Source: Deltaproteobacteria bacterium (GTDB lineage Bacteria; Desulfobacterota; Binatia; Binatales; Binataceae). Taken from it: a DNA stretch of 64,000 nt. The stretch spans positions 1 through 64,000 of the forward strand of contig JAJYRQ010000002.1 of assembly GCA_021794015.1 (NCBI GenBank), read 5' to 3'. Made by a program: the position numbers and the translations under genes. Of the stretch, positions 34,937 through 43,644 are shown piece after piece; the first letter of the stretch is position 1; each line of letters begins with the position of its first letter. The notes beneath the pieces are model-generated. The model did no database searches. It worked only from the letters and a program-made list of their open reading frames with translations, and was not told where the DNA came from.

Positions 34937-35608
34937 TTAGGCGGGCCGGACTACGTGATGGTCGCGCCCGACCATGATGACCAGCGACGAGGAGTCGACG
35001 AAATTGGACCGGTCGGGGATGACTTCATTGACGAACTCGGGCGAGCCCAGCGTCTCCTTTAGCGCGTTGACGCTGTCAAACCATAATTCTCCCGCGCCGT
35101 CGTAGAGTGGCTCGGCGAAGTCATAGGCTCGGTCAACCGTCGGACTTTCCACGTAGCGGCGGGCGTTCTTAAGCCTAAGCACGATGGGGCCGTGCACGTC
35201 ACGCCAGTGCGCGCGCATCGCCTTGAGCGACATCCCGCGCGGCCGCTTGAAAATGAAAAGCGCCTTGATCGCGCCCTCGGCCTGCGGGCCGTCGAGCAGA
35301 ACGTCGTCCACCGTCACCAGCAGTTGCCCGCTGTGGGGCTGGATGAAATTTGCCGCGTCGGTCTCGACCCGGGCAAACTCGGGGCTGCGCCGAAGCTCGG
35401 CCAGCGCCGCTTCGTCGCGCACCCACAATTCGGCTACGCCGTCATGGGACGGTTCAAGGCCGGGAAAGTCCAGGCGCCGGCACTGTACGTAAGCTTTGAG
35501 CTGGGGGACCTTTGCGACCAGCGGTCCGTGCACCTCGCGCCAGTAGCGCGCGAACTCTGTTTCGCTCAGCGATGCCTTGCGCCTGATGAAGTAATAAATG
35601 TGCAGCAT
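34937..35608 (-). CDS. Tandem EthD-domain protein
   Basis: This 223-residue protein is two copies of an EthD (dimeric alpha/beta barrel) domain in one chain. Copy 1 has ARYWREVHGPLVAKVPQLKAY...ELWVRDEAAL...SPEF; copy 2 has RAHWRDVHGPIVLRLKNARRY...ELWFDSVNAL...SPEF. Single-domain EthD proteins form homodimers and are linked to oxidative degradation of organic compounds; the fusion would give a pseudo-dimer. The ATG at 35608 has AGAGGGG 5 bases before it, better placed than that for an ATG at 35632. It is upstream of no obvious catabolic partner. Confidence 0.82.
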   Translation of the reverse strand: MLHIYYFIRRKASLSETEFARYWREVHGPLVAKVPQLKAYVQCRRLDFPGLEPSHDGVAELWVRDEAALAELRRSPEFARVETDAANFIQPHSGQLLVTVDDVLLDGPQAEGAIKALFIFKRPRGMSLKAMRAHWRDVHGPIVLRLKNARRYVESPTVDRAYDFAEPLYDGAGELWFDSVNALKETLGSPEFVNEVIPDRSNFVDSSSLVIMVGRDHHVVRPA

Positions 35609-35838
35609 CGAGCCCCTCTTCCCGGTCGCCATGCGCCGGCGTTGACGAGCGCGCGCGACGCGCCGCCCACCCTCCGAGCGCGCGGGTGGCGCCGCAAGAG
35701 CGAGCGCGCCGGGACGGTTGGAACTTCATCGAGCTTGCCGCAAAGCTTAAGCCGCTGCAAGCCGCGCGTTGCCCGGCTGCGCCACCCCTGTAAGGCTCGC
35801 CGGCGGGCCGCTCCGGTTCTCCGGACAAGGGCCGCGGC

Positions 35839-37269
35839 TTAGCCCCAGACCGGCGGCTTTCGCCCCTTCCACGGCAGCGCCTGTTCGAGTTGGCCGGCGA
35901 GCTGGAAAAGCGTCGCTTCGTCGCCGTAGGGCGCTGCAAACAGCATCCCGATCGGCAGCCCGGCGGCCGACTGGTAGAGCGGCAGTGAAATGGCAGGCTG
36001 TCCGGTTATGTTGTAGAGCGGATTGAGATGGGCGAAGCGGAGGATTTTTTCGTCCATCAGATTGGCGGTCGGACTGGTCACGTCAATCGCTCCGACCGAA
36101 AGCTGCGGCGTGCCGAGCGTGGGCGTGAGCAGCAGGTCGTAGGTTTCGAAAAAGGCTGCGACTTGCCGCGAGAGCTGCTGGAGCACCTGCACGGCGAGCA
36201 GGTACTGCGCGGCAGTCACCTGCCGGCCCAATTCGTAGAGGTTCAGCGTCATCGCTTCGAGCCCGTCGGGCCCGGGCTCGCGGCCGGTAAGGGCACGGAT
36301 TGCCTCGATGGTTGCGGCGAGTCCCGAAGCGTAGATCGTCATGAAGTGCGGCGCCACGTCCTCCAGCCGGATTTCCGGCTGCCGCTCGACGACTTGATGG
36401 CCGAGGCTTGCCAGGAGTTCGGCCGCCTTTACGCATGCCTGGGCAATCTCCGGCTCAACCGGCGGGCCGCTGGGACTCGCGGTGGAAAAAGCGATGCGCA
36501 GGCGGCGCGGCGGCGTCGCGGCTTCTTCCAGGTAAGGGCGTTGCTTTGCCGGCGCAACGTAAGGATCGCCCGGCACCCACCCCTCAGTGGCATCCAGCGC
36601 GGCTGCGCTGTCGCGTACCGTGCGCGACAGCACGTGCTCGATCACCAGCCCGCTCATGAAGTCGCCAAGCTGCGGCGCCAGCGAGTTGCGCGCACGCGTC
36701 GGCTTGAGCCCGACCAGCCCGCAGCAGGCCGCTGGTATCCGGATCGAGCCGCCGCCGTCGTTGGCGTGGGCCACGGGCACAATCCCGGCGGCCACGGCCG
36801 CCGCCGCGCCTCCGCTTGAGCCTCCCGGCGTGCGGCTTAAGTCCCACGGATTGCGCGCCGGACCGTATAACTGCGGCTCGGTGAACGGCGGCAAGCCGAA
36901 TTCAGGCGCGTTGGTCTTGGCAAACGCAATGAAGCCGGCCGCCTTGAAGCGGCGCACAAGTTCGCTGTCCTGTATGGCGGGAAACTCGGGCACGTAGCGG
37001 CTCGCGAAGCGGGTAGGGACCCCCTCGCAATCGCCTAAGACATCTTTCAGAAGCAATGGAACGCCGTCGAAAGGGCGATTGCTCGGCCGGTGCCCGGCCG
37101 CGGCTTGGCGCGCGCGGTCGTAGAACCGGTAGACCAGGGCGTTGAGCGCCGGGTTGCGCTTCTCGGCCAGCCCAATCGCTTCCTCCAACAGTTCTGCCGC
37201 GCTGACCTCGCCCCGGTTAACCAGCGTGGCAAGCTCGAGGCCGTCCAATGAGCAGTATTCTTGCAACAC
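35839..37269 (-). CDS. Amidase-signature family amidohydrolase
   Basis: A 476-residue amidase with the complete Ser-cisSer-Lys triad: K75 (PLLLKDV), S151 ([14 protein letters not shown]) and nucleophile S175 ([14 protein letters not shown]). Spacing between the residues is the family standard. A substrate-binding C-terminal half includes [10 protein letters not shown] and [11 protein letters not shown]. There is no gatB or gatC nearby and the chain is not GatA-like in context, so it is a general amide or ester hydrolase. The start is GTG 37269. A 200-base gap separates it from the EthD gene. Confidence 0.9.
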   Translation of the reverse strand: MLQEYCSLDGLELATLVNRGEVSAAELLEEAIGLAEKRNPALNALVYRFYDRARQAAAGHRPSNRPFDGVPLLLKDVLGDCEGVPTRFASRYVPEFPAIQDSELVRRFKAAGFIAFAKTNAPEFGLPPFTEPQLYGPARNPWDLSRTPGGSSGGAAAAVAAGIVPVAHANDGGGSIRIPAACCGLVGLKPTRARNSLAPQLGDFMSGLVIEHVLSRTVRDSAAALDATEGWVPGDPYVAPAKQRPYLEEAATPPRRLRIAFSTASPSGPPVEPEIAQACVKAAELLASLGHQVVERQPEIRLEDVAPHFMTIYASGLAATIEAIRALTGREPGPDGLEAMTLNLYELGRQVTAAQYLLAVQVLQQLSRQVAAFFETYDLLLTPTLGTPQLSVGAIDVTSPTANLMDEKILRFAHLNPLYNITGQPAISLPLYQSAAGLPIGMLFAAPYGDEATLFQLAGQLEQALPWKGRKPPVWG

Positions 37270-37472
37270 GCTGTGTTCTCTTTGTAGCCGATTACCGCCG
37301 GGCGCCTTTTGCCTGCGCGCCCGGTCCAGGATGGACCAATACTACAGCCGCGTTGCAGCTACAACCCGCGCCGCCGCGAAGCGCGCCGCCAAGGCTGGTG
37401 CCGGCGCGCAGGCCCGTTTGTGCCTCAGGTCGTTATGGCCTCCCGCCGCCGTTGAGGTAAACTGTAGACGCC

Positions 37473-37604
37473 GTGGCGCTTAAGGGCGAGATCGCGGGTC
37501 TCAAGGGCGAGATGAACGGGTTGCGGGCCGAAATGAACGGGCTGAGGGTCGAACTACGCCAGCTCGAATTGGGGCGGGTGGCGACCGCTGCGGCGAGGAC
37601 TTAG
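37473..37604 (+). CDS. Possible 43-residue coiled-coil micropeptide
   Basis: GTG 37473 to TAG 37602-37604 encodes four to five exact seven-residue steps: LKGEIAG, LKGEMNG, LRAEMNG, LRVELRQ, then LELGRVA. The 21-base DNA period follows this. The heptads place Leu and Ile/Met/Leu in the hydrophobic positions, as in a parallel coiled coil. An in-frame TAA at 37458 bounds the frame upstream. There is no strong Shine-Dalgarno. It may be a real small protein or the tail of a decayed coiled-coil gene. Confidence 0.35.
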   Translation: MALKGEIAGLKGEMNGLRAEMNGLRVELRQLELGRVATAAART

Positions 37605-37662
37605 AAGCCGGTTTGTGAGCGCCGCACTTTGTGGCCGGCGCGCTCGGCATAGCGCGAGAACA

Positions 37663-38265
37663 ATGTCCAAAGCGCATCCGGTTTTCGCCGCGCTCTACGA
37701 TCTGGCCATGACGCCATGGGAACGCCTGCGTGTGTCACGAACGCGGGAAAGACTGGTCGGCGACCTTGGCGGGCGAATCCTGGAAGTCGGTGTTGGAACC
37801 GGCCTTAACCTTCGCCATTACGGGCCTCAAGCGTCCGTCTTCGCCGTCGAGCCGGACCCGTACATGCTTAGCCGCGCCAAGCCGCGCGCCCGCGCTGTGA
37901 CGGGGAGCGCGACGCTTGTGCGGGCGGTGTGCGAAGCGCTTCCTTTCCAGACGGGCAGCTTTGAGGCGGCAGTGGCCTGTCTGATGCTTTGCAGCGTCGA
38001 TTCGCCGGAGGCGGCCTTGTCCGAGGTGCGGCGCTGTCTTAAGACCGGGGCAAAACTGCGGTTTGTCGAACACGTGCGGGCGCACAATCGATGGATAGCC
38101 GAACTCCAGCGACTCGCCACGCCGTTGTGGTCGCGGCTGTGCGCCGGGTGCCATCTCGACCGTCCGACCGCAAGCCTGATAAGCAATGCCGGCTTTCGTA
38201 TCGAAGCGATAAACCGTGCGGTCGGCGGCCTCTGGATTTGCGGCTCGGCCACGGCTGTTGGCTGA
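37663..38265 (+). CDS. Class I SAM-dependent methyltransferase
   Basis: A 200-residue Rossmann-fold methyltransferase: motif I ILEVGVGTGLNLRHY, the acidic end of beta-2 AVEPDPYML, motif II region CEALPFQTGSFEAAVACLML, then RRCLKTGAKLRFVEHVR. The sequence with EHV and the C-terminal RLATPLWSRLCAGCHLDR resembles the METTL7/UbiE-like small-molecule group; the CHL-R segment is common in that branch. ATG 37663 is preferred to an upstream in-frame start. The substrate is unknown and it is monocistronic. Confidence 0.82.
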   Translation: MSKAHPVFAALYDLAMTPWERLRVSRTRERLVGDLGGRILEVGVGTGLNLRHYGPQASVFAVEPDPYMLSRAKPRARAVTGSATLVRAVCEALPFQTGSFEAAVACLMLCSVDSPEAALSEVRRCLKTGAKLRFVEHVRAHNRWIAELQRLATPLWSRLCAGCHLDRPTASLISNAGFRIEAINRAVGGLWICGSATAVG

Positions 38266-38426
38266 GGACGGGCTGGACGCCGCCTGGTCTCGGTCGGGTT
38301 GGCTTCCCAACTCGACAGGAACACCACCGGCCGGCTATTTGCCGCTACCGGCCGGCCCAGAAAGCGGCCCCTGCCGGGGTCTGCGGCCTTGGCCCGGGCC
38401 AATCGATGTGGCAGCGATAAGCGCAG

Positions 38427-38885
38427 CTATTTTCGAGCGCGTCGCCGGCCGGGTCGCGCCGGCGCGGCAGCTTTTCTTATCAAGGAGGCGGCCTTAGCGC
38501 AGTCGGCATCGTTTTCGAAACCGAACAGCGCTGAGAACTTGCGTCCCACGGCCTGCGCCACGACGACGCGCAGGTTGATGCCGGCCTCCGCCAGCGCCTT
38601 GCTCAGCTGATGGCCCAGGCCCGGCCGGTCGTCTCCCTCCACCAAGAGCGTCGCCGTGCCGCCGGCGGCCAGCCCCGCTTGCTGAGCGACTGCACTCGCT
38701 TTTCGACCGGCGATCGGGTGGACTTCAATTACGGCGCGGTTCCCGAGCTCGGGCGTGGCGTAGCCGACGACGAACTTCAAGTCGGCACCGGCAGTTGCCA
38801 GCGGTTCCAGCGTCGCCGCCAAAGCGCCAAGTTGGTTTTCGGTCTCTTTGCGCCAAACCGTCACTCGTTTTACCGTGACCGCCAT
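38427..38885 (-). CDS. Tandem ACT-domain protein
   Basis: A 152-residue protein made of two ACT-like domains. The first is TVWRKETENQLGALAATLEP with D-L-K-F-V-V-G-Y; the second is LLVEGDDRPGLGHQLSKALAEAGINLR with the classic DRPGLGxxLxxxLAxAGIN turn. ACT pairs without an enzyme domain usually act as amino-acid-binding regulatory modules. A strong GGAGGAGG lies before ATG 38885. The C-terminus is Arg/Ala/Pro-rich. No enzyme to be regulated is adjacent. Confidence 0.82.
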   Translation of the reverse strand: MAVTVKRVTVWRKETENQLGALAATLEPLATAGADLKFVVGYATPELGNRAVIEVHPIAGRKASAVAQQAGLAAGGTATLLVEGDDRPGLGHQLSKALAEAGINLRVVVAQAVGRKFSALFGFENDADCAKAASLIRKAAAPARPGRRRARK

Positions 38886-39250
38886 TGTCGCTTACCTCCT
38901 CCGTTTGGGCGTCTGCCGGCCGCTTGTGCGGGGCTAGCGCGGCGCACTTCGAGATATCGCTCACTTTGAGGGCTTACGTCAATAGCAAACCGCAACGCTT
39001 GGGCGCCCGAGTTGCGAAAGCCCCGCGACAGCCGGCCCGGACGAGCGCCGCGGCCCAAACGGCGGGCTGCGTTTGACCCTATGCCGTCTCCGGTGGGGCT
39101 GCCGCAACTTAGATTGCGGCAGGTCGCGGCCTTGCTGCTTGCCCGTCGTGGTTGAGCGGGGCGACTTGGCGGTGGGCGGGAGCCGGGGTTTCGGGCTTGG
39201 CTGACCGGCGGACTTGGCGGTCCGTTAGCCGAGCCCGGGCTGGCGGGTTC
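38886..39250. other. Intergenic region with one perfect hairpin
   Basis: No gene is visible in these 365 bases. CTGCCGCAA-CTTAGA-TTGCGGCAG at 39099-39122 is a perfect 9-bp stem without a T-tract on either strand. It could end transcription of the downstream-facing gene at 39251 only with help from Rho. Confidence 0.4.
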
Positions 39251-39676
39251 TTAGCCGCGGCCGCGCGCCCGCGGCGCGTTCGGCAACGCCAGGCGGGTGC
39301 GGCGTACTACGGGGGAGCGGCGTGCAAGGCGCCGGCTCCGGTTCCCGGCGAGCTGCTCGGCGCGCCAGCGGTAAAGCCCGCCGCGCAAAAAGCCTGGTTC
39401 GATCCCAAGAGCCTCGCATACGTTTTCGAAAGCGAACGGACCTTCTTCGCCTTCGGCCGAAAACCAGCGCTCAACCTCGGTGAACTGGCGCCGACGAGCG
39501 CCCCCTGCTGCGCCCGCGTTGTTCTGGAAGCAACGCAGAGCGTCTTCGAGGACCGCCAGCATCAGGCGCTTGAACGGTCTTGCCGTTCCGTCGGCTCGCC
39601 TGCCGTCGAAAAACTGCTCTGGCGTCAGGCTGTCAGGCAGAAAGAGGCCTCCAAATTCGGTATTTTCCCACTGCAT
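39251..39676 (-). CDS. Conserved hypothetical protein
   Basis: A 141-residue soluble protein. Its core reads LMLAVLEDALRCFQ, then a basic RRRQFTEVERWFSAEGEEGP, then FAFENVCEALGIEPGFLRGG and LYRWRAEQ. The pattern (a helix with LxDALxCFQ, an ExW..., then F-x-F-E-N-x-C-x-x-L-G-x-x-x-x-x-L-R) recalls a small uncharacterised family I have seen in delta-type genomes, with the last part possibly helix-turn-helix-like. The C-terminal 30 residues are Arg-rich. ATG 39676 is preceded by GGGGAGGGAAG. It has no operon partner. Confidence 0.65.
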   Translation of the reverse strand: MQWENTEFGGLFLPDSLTPEQFFDGRRADGTARPFKRLMLAVLEDALRCFQNNAGAAGGARRRQFTEVERWFSAEGEEGPFAFENVCEALGIEPGFLRGGLYRWRAEQLAGNRSRRLARRSPVVRRTRLALPNAPRARGRG

Positions 39677-40179
39677 GGCTATCTTCCCTCCCCACTCCTC
39701 CCAAAGCGGGCCGGCTTACAGAGTTCGCTACGACGTGCTGTGCAGTTCGCAAGAGATGTGCCATGGGTTGTAGCGCTGGAAGCGTCGCGGCTCCTCCAAA
39801 TGGCCCTTTCGCACTAATTGACAGAGCTAAGAGGCTCTTGCAGCATCAGGGCGCTCTATAGAAACCGCCGAGACGAAACGCAAACCAAGAGCTGACAGAC
39901 CAGGCGATTTCACCGGACGAGGCGAAAACGCACGCCCAATGTGTAACTTTTGCACGCTCTGGGCGCCCCGTTCCCATTTTCGCTGCGCTCCAGGTAGAGC
40001 TGCCGGGCGGGCGACTGTCGTGCGCAGGAAGTCCGCGCGTCACCCTGAGCCGGGCCTCGATTCGTCGGCGGGACTTGGGGCCGCAAAGAGTCGGCTTGCA
40101 AGCTCTGACCGGCGCCAGGGCAGGTGCGCGAAGCGGCCGCGCTAGGCTAGAGTATCAGCCAGCAACGGAGGTCTTGCCG
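39677..40179. other. Intergenic region, no gene seen
   Basis: About 500 bases separate the hypothetical gene from the divergent ECHDC3-like gene. A TTGACA occurs at 39818 without a well-spaced -10. No repeat or RNA gene was recognised. Confidence 0.4.
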
Positions 40180-40953
40180 ATGGACACCAGCCTTTTGGTG
40201 GAACAAGACGAAGGTCTGCTTAGGATCACGCTGAATCAGCCGGGAAAGCGCAACCCGCTGTCGACCGCCATGATGGGCCAGTTGATGGCTGTTCTGCGCG
40301 AGGCCGGCATGAAGCCGGAGGTTCGGGTCGTCATTCTCGCCAGCGTCGGACCGGCCTTCAGCGCGGGACACGACTTGAGCGAACTAGTGGGGCGGGAGCC
40401 TGCTTTTTATCGCCAAGTCTTCGATCTGTGCACACAACTGATGCATACGGTACAGGCCATTGCGCAGCCTGTGATAGCACAAGTGCAGGGGATCGCGACC
40501 GCGGCAGGGTGCCAACTGGTTGCCACCTGCGACCTTGCCGTGGCGGCCGAAAGCGCCCGCTTTGCCACGCCCGGAGTGAGAATCGGGCTCTTCTGTTCGA
40601 CGCCGATGGTGGCCCTTAGTCGCGCCGTCGGCCGCAAGGCAGCGATGTATATGCTGCTTACGGGCGAGGCGATCGACGCTCGCACCGCTGAACGCTGGGG
40701 CCTGGTGAATAAAGTCGTGCCTGACGCCGACCTGGAACGTGAAACCAGGAACCTGGCGCTCAGGATCGCCGAGGCCAGTCCGCTGACGGTCGGAATTGGC
40801 AAGCAGGCCTACTACACCCAGATCGACCTTGATCAAGCCAAGGCCTACGACTACGCCAAGGAAGTAATGAGCCTGAACGCGCTGGCGGCCGACGCTCAGG
40901 AGGGGATGGGCGCCTTTCTCGACAAGCGCAAGCCGCGTTGGTGCGGCCGCTGA
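40180..40953 (+). CDS. ECHDC3-like enoyl-CoA hydratase/isomerase family protein
   Basis: A 257-residue crotonase-fold protein. The oxyanion-hole segments are present (AFSAGHDLSELV and GIATAAGCQLVATCDLAVA). The two catalytic Glu of true enoyl-CoA hydratases are replaced: the E in GGGCEL is Q (AAGCQL), and the PE...G position is PGVRIGLFCST. This GCQL...ATPG...GLFCSTP signature is that of the ECHDC3 branch, whose reaction is not settled. GGAGG precedes ATG 40180. It is close to trmB (39 bases) and may share its transcript. Confidence 0.85.
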   Translation: MDTSLLVEQDEGLLRITLNQPGKRNPLSTAMMGQLMAVLREAGMKPEVRVVILASVGPAFSAGHDLSELVGREPAFYRQVFDLCTQLMHTVQAIAQPVIAQVQGIATAAGCQLVATCDLAVAAESARFATPGVRIGLFCSTPMVALSRAVGRKAAMYMLLTGEAIDARTAERWGLVNKVVPDADLERETRNLALRIAEASPLTVGIGKQAYYTQIDLDQAKAYDYAKEVMSLNALAADAQEGMGAFLDKRKPRWCGR

Positions 40954-40991
40954 CCGGCCGACACGCAGGACGCCTGCGATGTCAGCGCAAG

Positions 40992-41660
40992 ATGGCGCGG
41001 CTTAGAAACTCCTCCAGGCTTCGGCGCAAGGCCGCAACCCCTGGGCTTGACGAAACGGTCCTGGTGCTCGGCGAGCAAGGGTATTTTGCCCTTGATCCGG
41101 CGCGCCTGTTCGGTCGGCGGGCGCCGCTCGAGGTCGAGCTCGGCGCCGGCAAAGGCGACTTCCTCCTGGCACAGGCGGCGGTGCGGCCGGAGCACGATTT
41201 CCTGGCCGTGGAGTTGAACGAAGCGTTGGCACGCTTGCTGGCCTTGGGTGCCTGGCGGCGGCGGCTCGACAATGTGAGGGTTGTGCCGGCCGACGCGCGT
41301 TCTCTCATCGGCCTGTTCCTGCCTGCGCAGGCGGTGGCCGCCTACCATGTCTACTTTCCCGACCCTTGGCCGAAGAGGCGCCAGCGCAAGCGCCGGTTCT
41401 TCACGCCGGCTCTGGCCTCGGGGCTGGCGCGCACCCTGCGGGCCGGTGGCCTGGTCTACTACGCGAGCGATTGGCGCGAGTACGCAGACGCGATGGCCGA
41501 TGCGCTGGCAGCGGCGGGCCTGGTGCCTGCTCCAGAGCAAGCCTGCGCCGGCGCCCAAACCGGTTACGGGCGCAAGTACCTGGCAGAAGGAAGGACACTC
41601 TACCAAGGGGTTTTCCGGGCCCCGTCAGACGCACCGCTTGCGGTCGCGCAGCGAATTTAG
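40992..41660 (+). CDS. trmB: tRNA (guanine-N7-)-methyltransferase TrmB
   Basis: TrmB makes m7G46 in the tRNA variable loop with SAM. The 222-residue protein has LEVELGAGKGDFLLAQA (motif I), AVELNEALARLL, and the family hallmark VYFPDPWPKRRQRKRRFF, then YYASDWREYADAM. ATG 40992 is used; a GTG at 40938 would overlap the previous gene by 16 bases and adds only a basic tail. Function is confident. Confidence 0.92.
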   Translation: MARLRNSSRLRRKAATPGLDETVLVLGEQGYFALDPARLFGRRAPLEVELGAGKGDFLLAQAAVRPEHDFLAVELNEALARLLALGAWRRRLDNVRVVPADARSLIGLFLPAQAVAAYHVYFPDPWPKRRQRKRRFFTPALASGLARTLRAGGLVYYASDWREYADAMADALAAAGLVPAPEQACAGAQTGYGRKYLAEGRTLYQGVFRAPSDAPLAVAQRI

Positions 41661-41753
41661 CTGCTGCCGGCGGGTGATCCGGAGAGCAGCGCCTTGCCTT
41701 CGCCGTTTTTAGCGTTTAGCCTAGGTTCTGCCCACTGTCCTGAAGGCCCACTT

Positions 41754-43061
41754 ATGCTGAGGCGCGGCTGCCTGCTGGTTTTGATTTTTGTCTTGGCTCT
41801 GATAGCGGGCTGCGGCGGGGTGGCCGTGCCCACCGGTCAGACCTACTTCTCCAAGGCCGAGACCGCTTACAGTCAGGGCGATTACGACGACGCGATCAAG
41901 GGCTACCAGAACCTTCTCGACCTCTATCCTTTCAGCGCCTACGCCGAAGAAGCCGAACTCAAGATCGGCCTGGCACAGTACAAACAAGGCCACTACGCCG
42001 AGGCGATCGCATCGCTCAGCGACTTCGAGCGGATGCATCCTACGAGCAAGTACCTGGCGATGGTGACCTACAGCGTGGCCATGGCCAATTACAAGCAGAT
42101 GCGGCGCGTCGACCAGGACCAGGCCCGTACCCGAGATGCGCTCGGACAGTTTGAGCTGGTTGAACAGCGCTTCCCCGATTCGGGCTTCGCCGAGTTGGCG
42201 CGCCAGCAGATCGTCATTTGCCGCGAGATGTTGGCTCGCCACGACATTCTGGTGGGCAATTTCTACTACAGTTGGGCCAACTACCGGGCCGCAGAGTCGC
42301 GCTATGCGCAACTGTTGGAGGAATACCCCGATACCCCGGTTGCCCCGGAAGCGCTCTACCGGCTCGCCACCACATTTCAAAAGGAGGGTAAGAAGTACTC
42401 GGCGGCGCAAGCCTACGCCGCGCTGACGCTTCATTATCCGTCCAGCGTCGAGGTGGCAAAGGCGAAGGATGAACTCAAGAGGCTGGGCGAGCCGGTCGAT
42501 AACGAGGCCGATCCGCTTGCCCTGGTGCTCGCCGAAAGCGGGTTTGTCGCCCAGCGGGACCATCCCGCCCAGAGCGACAATTGGGCGTCTTTGAGCGCCC
42601 CTTCAGGCGGCTCGCCTCGCGCCCGGGATGAGCGCTTGCTGCCGAGCGCAGGACTGGCGCCAGCCTCTCACAAGCGGTTGGGGCAAACGGTGCTCGAACG
42701 TCCGGCGGTTCTGAAGACCGTTCGCCTTTCGTCGTCCGATCCGCCGCTTTCCGTGGTCCTCGATCTGAGCAACCCGGTGCCGTACGCGGACAAGATGGAG
42801 ACGGCTGCCGACCTATCGACCTTTACGGTCCATCTGAAGCACACGACTCCGGACGCCAGGCTGGAGCCTCATCTTGTGTTCAACCGCTCGATTTTCAAGG
42901 ACTGTACCATTTCCTCGGACAAGGACGGTACGACCGTAACGGTCAACACCGTGCCGGTGTTGCGCTTCGCCGTGGTGCCGCTGGAGGAGCCGGCACGGCT
43001 GCTGATAACTTTCACGCCGCGAGCCGGTCTCAACCCGGAGGAGTCCGACTCAGCGTCCTGA
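41754..43061 (+). CDS. BamD-like TPR lipoprotein fused to a C-terminal AMIN-like domain
   Basis: A 435-residue lipoprotein. The signal MLRRGCLLVLIFVLALIAGC has the lipobox LIAGC. Residues about 28-250 are TPR repeats of the BamD/YfiO type: YSQGDYDDAIKGYQNLLDLYP, QYKQGHYAEAI..FERMHP, NYRAAESRYAQLLEEYPDTP and KKYSAAQAYAALTLHYP. BamD is the essential outer-membrane assembly factor. After a Ser/Pro-rich linker, residues about 320-425 read TVRLSSSDPPLSVVLDLSNP...ARLLITFTP, like an AMIN domain, a periplasmic anchor usually in secretin and amidase proteins. Plain BamD lacks this part. Alternatively it is a BamD paralogue. The stop overlaps the end of a convergent gene by 12 bases. Confidence 0.75.
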   Translation: MLRRGCLLVLIFVLALIAGCGGVAVPTGQTYFSKAETAYSQGDYDDAIKGYQNLLDLYPFSAYAEEAELKIGLAQYKQGHYAEAIASLSDFERMHPTSKYLAMVTYSVAMANYKQMRRVDQDQARTRDALGQFELVEQRFPDSGFAELARQQIVICREMLARHDILVGNFYYSWANYRAAESRYAQLLEEYPDTPVAPEALYRLATTFQKEGKKYSAAQAYAALTLHYPSSVEVAKAKDELKRLGEPVDNEADPLALVLAESGFVAQRDHPAQSDNWASLSAPSGGSPRARDERLLPSAGLAPASHKRLGQTVLERPAVLKTVRLSSSDPPLSVVLDLSNPVPYADKMETAADLSTFTVHLKHTTPDARLEPHLVFNRSIFKDCTISSDKDGTTVTVNTVPVLRFAVVPLEEPARLLITFTPRAGLNPEESDSAS

Positions 43062-43637
43062 GTTGGTTTGCGGCTCGCCCAGGCCGGTGGTAAACGGCCG
43101 GTACTGGCCTCCTTTGTTTAGCCGGTCCAGGGCCTTCAGGGCAGCTTGGCGCACCGGGCTGTTTCGGTCGTTGGTCGAGGCGGCGGCTCTTTCGTAATAG
43201 ATGATTGCCTGGTCTTTCTCTTTGAGCGCCTCGAAGGCGCGGGCCAGACGGAGGGCGGTCTCGCCGTCCCTTGGGCAGGCCATCATCGCGTTTTCGTAGT
43301 AAGGAATCGCGCTGCGGTAATCCGCGCGGGCGAAGCTTTCGTTGCCTTGGCGCAGCGCTTCCTGGCTTGCCTGCTGGTTACAGACGGAGTTGCCGGCCTG
43401 GGCGCGGTAGTCGGTTGGCGCGGCGGCTTCCATCTGCTGGACGCTGCGCAGCATCTGGACCATTTGCGCCTGCTGGCGCTGGTCGTAGAGCGCGGTTTCG
43501 TCGACCGGCGGCACGGAGCACCCCGCCGCGATTAACGCCGGCATTGCCAGGGCGAAAAGTCGCGCTGTGCGGCACCGCCGGCGGTTATTCCTGCCCTGAG
43601 CATGCCAACCTTGTGGTAGCTTGAGGAGGCCGTTCAT
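43050..43637 (-). CDS. TPR lipoprotein, hypothetical
   Basis: A 195-residue exported lipoprotein: basic N-terminus, hydrophobic RLFALAMPALIAAGC with a Cys acceptor, then a Gln-rich segment and two TPR-like motifs, ALRQGNESFARADYRSAIPY and ALRLARAFEALKEKDQAIIY. An Asn/Pro-rich tail follows. The long basic N-terminus suggests that the true start may be later. It begins 7 bases after the PKD gene and converges on the BamD-like gene. A role in envelope complexes is plausible from the TPRs and context, not shown. Confidence 0.65.
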   Translation of the reverse strand: MNGLLKLPQGWHAQGRNNRRRCRTARLFALAMPALIAAGCSVPPVDETALYDQRQQAQMVQMLRSVQQMEAAAPTDYRAQAGNSVCNQQASQEALRQGNESFARADYRSAIPYYENAMMACPRDGETALRLARAFEALKEKDQAIIYYERAAASTNDRNSPVRQAALKALDRLNKGGQYRPFTTGLGEPQTNSGR

Positions 43638-43644
43638 GAGGGTT

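Noticed and set aside
39099-39122. Perfect hairpin as a Rho-independent terminator
   Set aside because: No T-tract follows on either strand.
39152-39817. 221-codon plus-strand frame
   Set aside because: Antisense to the hypothetical gene at 39251-39676, which has the better ribosome site and composition.
39818-39823. TTGACA as a promoter for the ECHDC3-like gene
   Set aside because: No -10 box at 16-18 bases; TATAGA at 39857 is too far away.
40180-40953. Loss of the two hydratase Glu as a novel inactivation
   Set aside because: The same GCQL...GLFCST pattern is the norm in the ECHDC3 branch, so it is family-wide rather than new.
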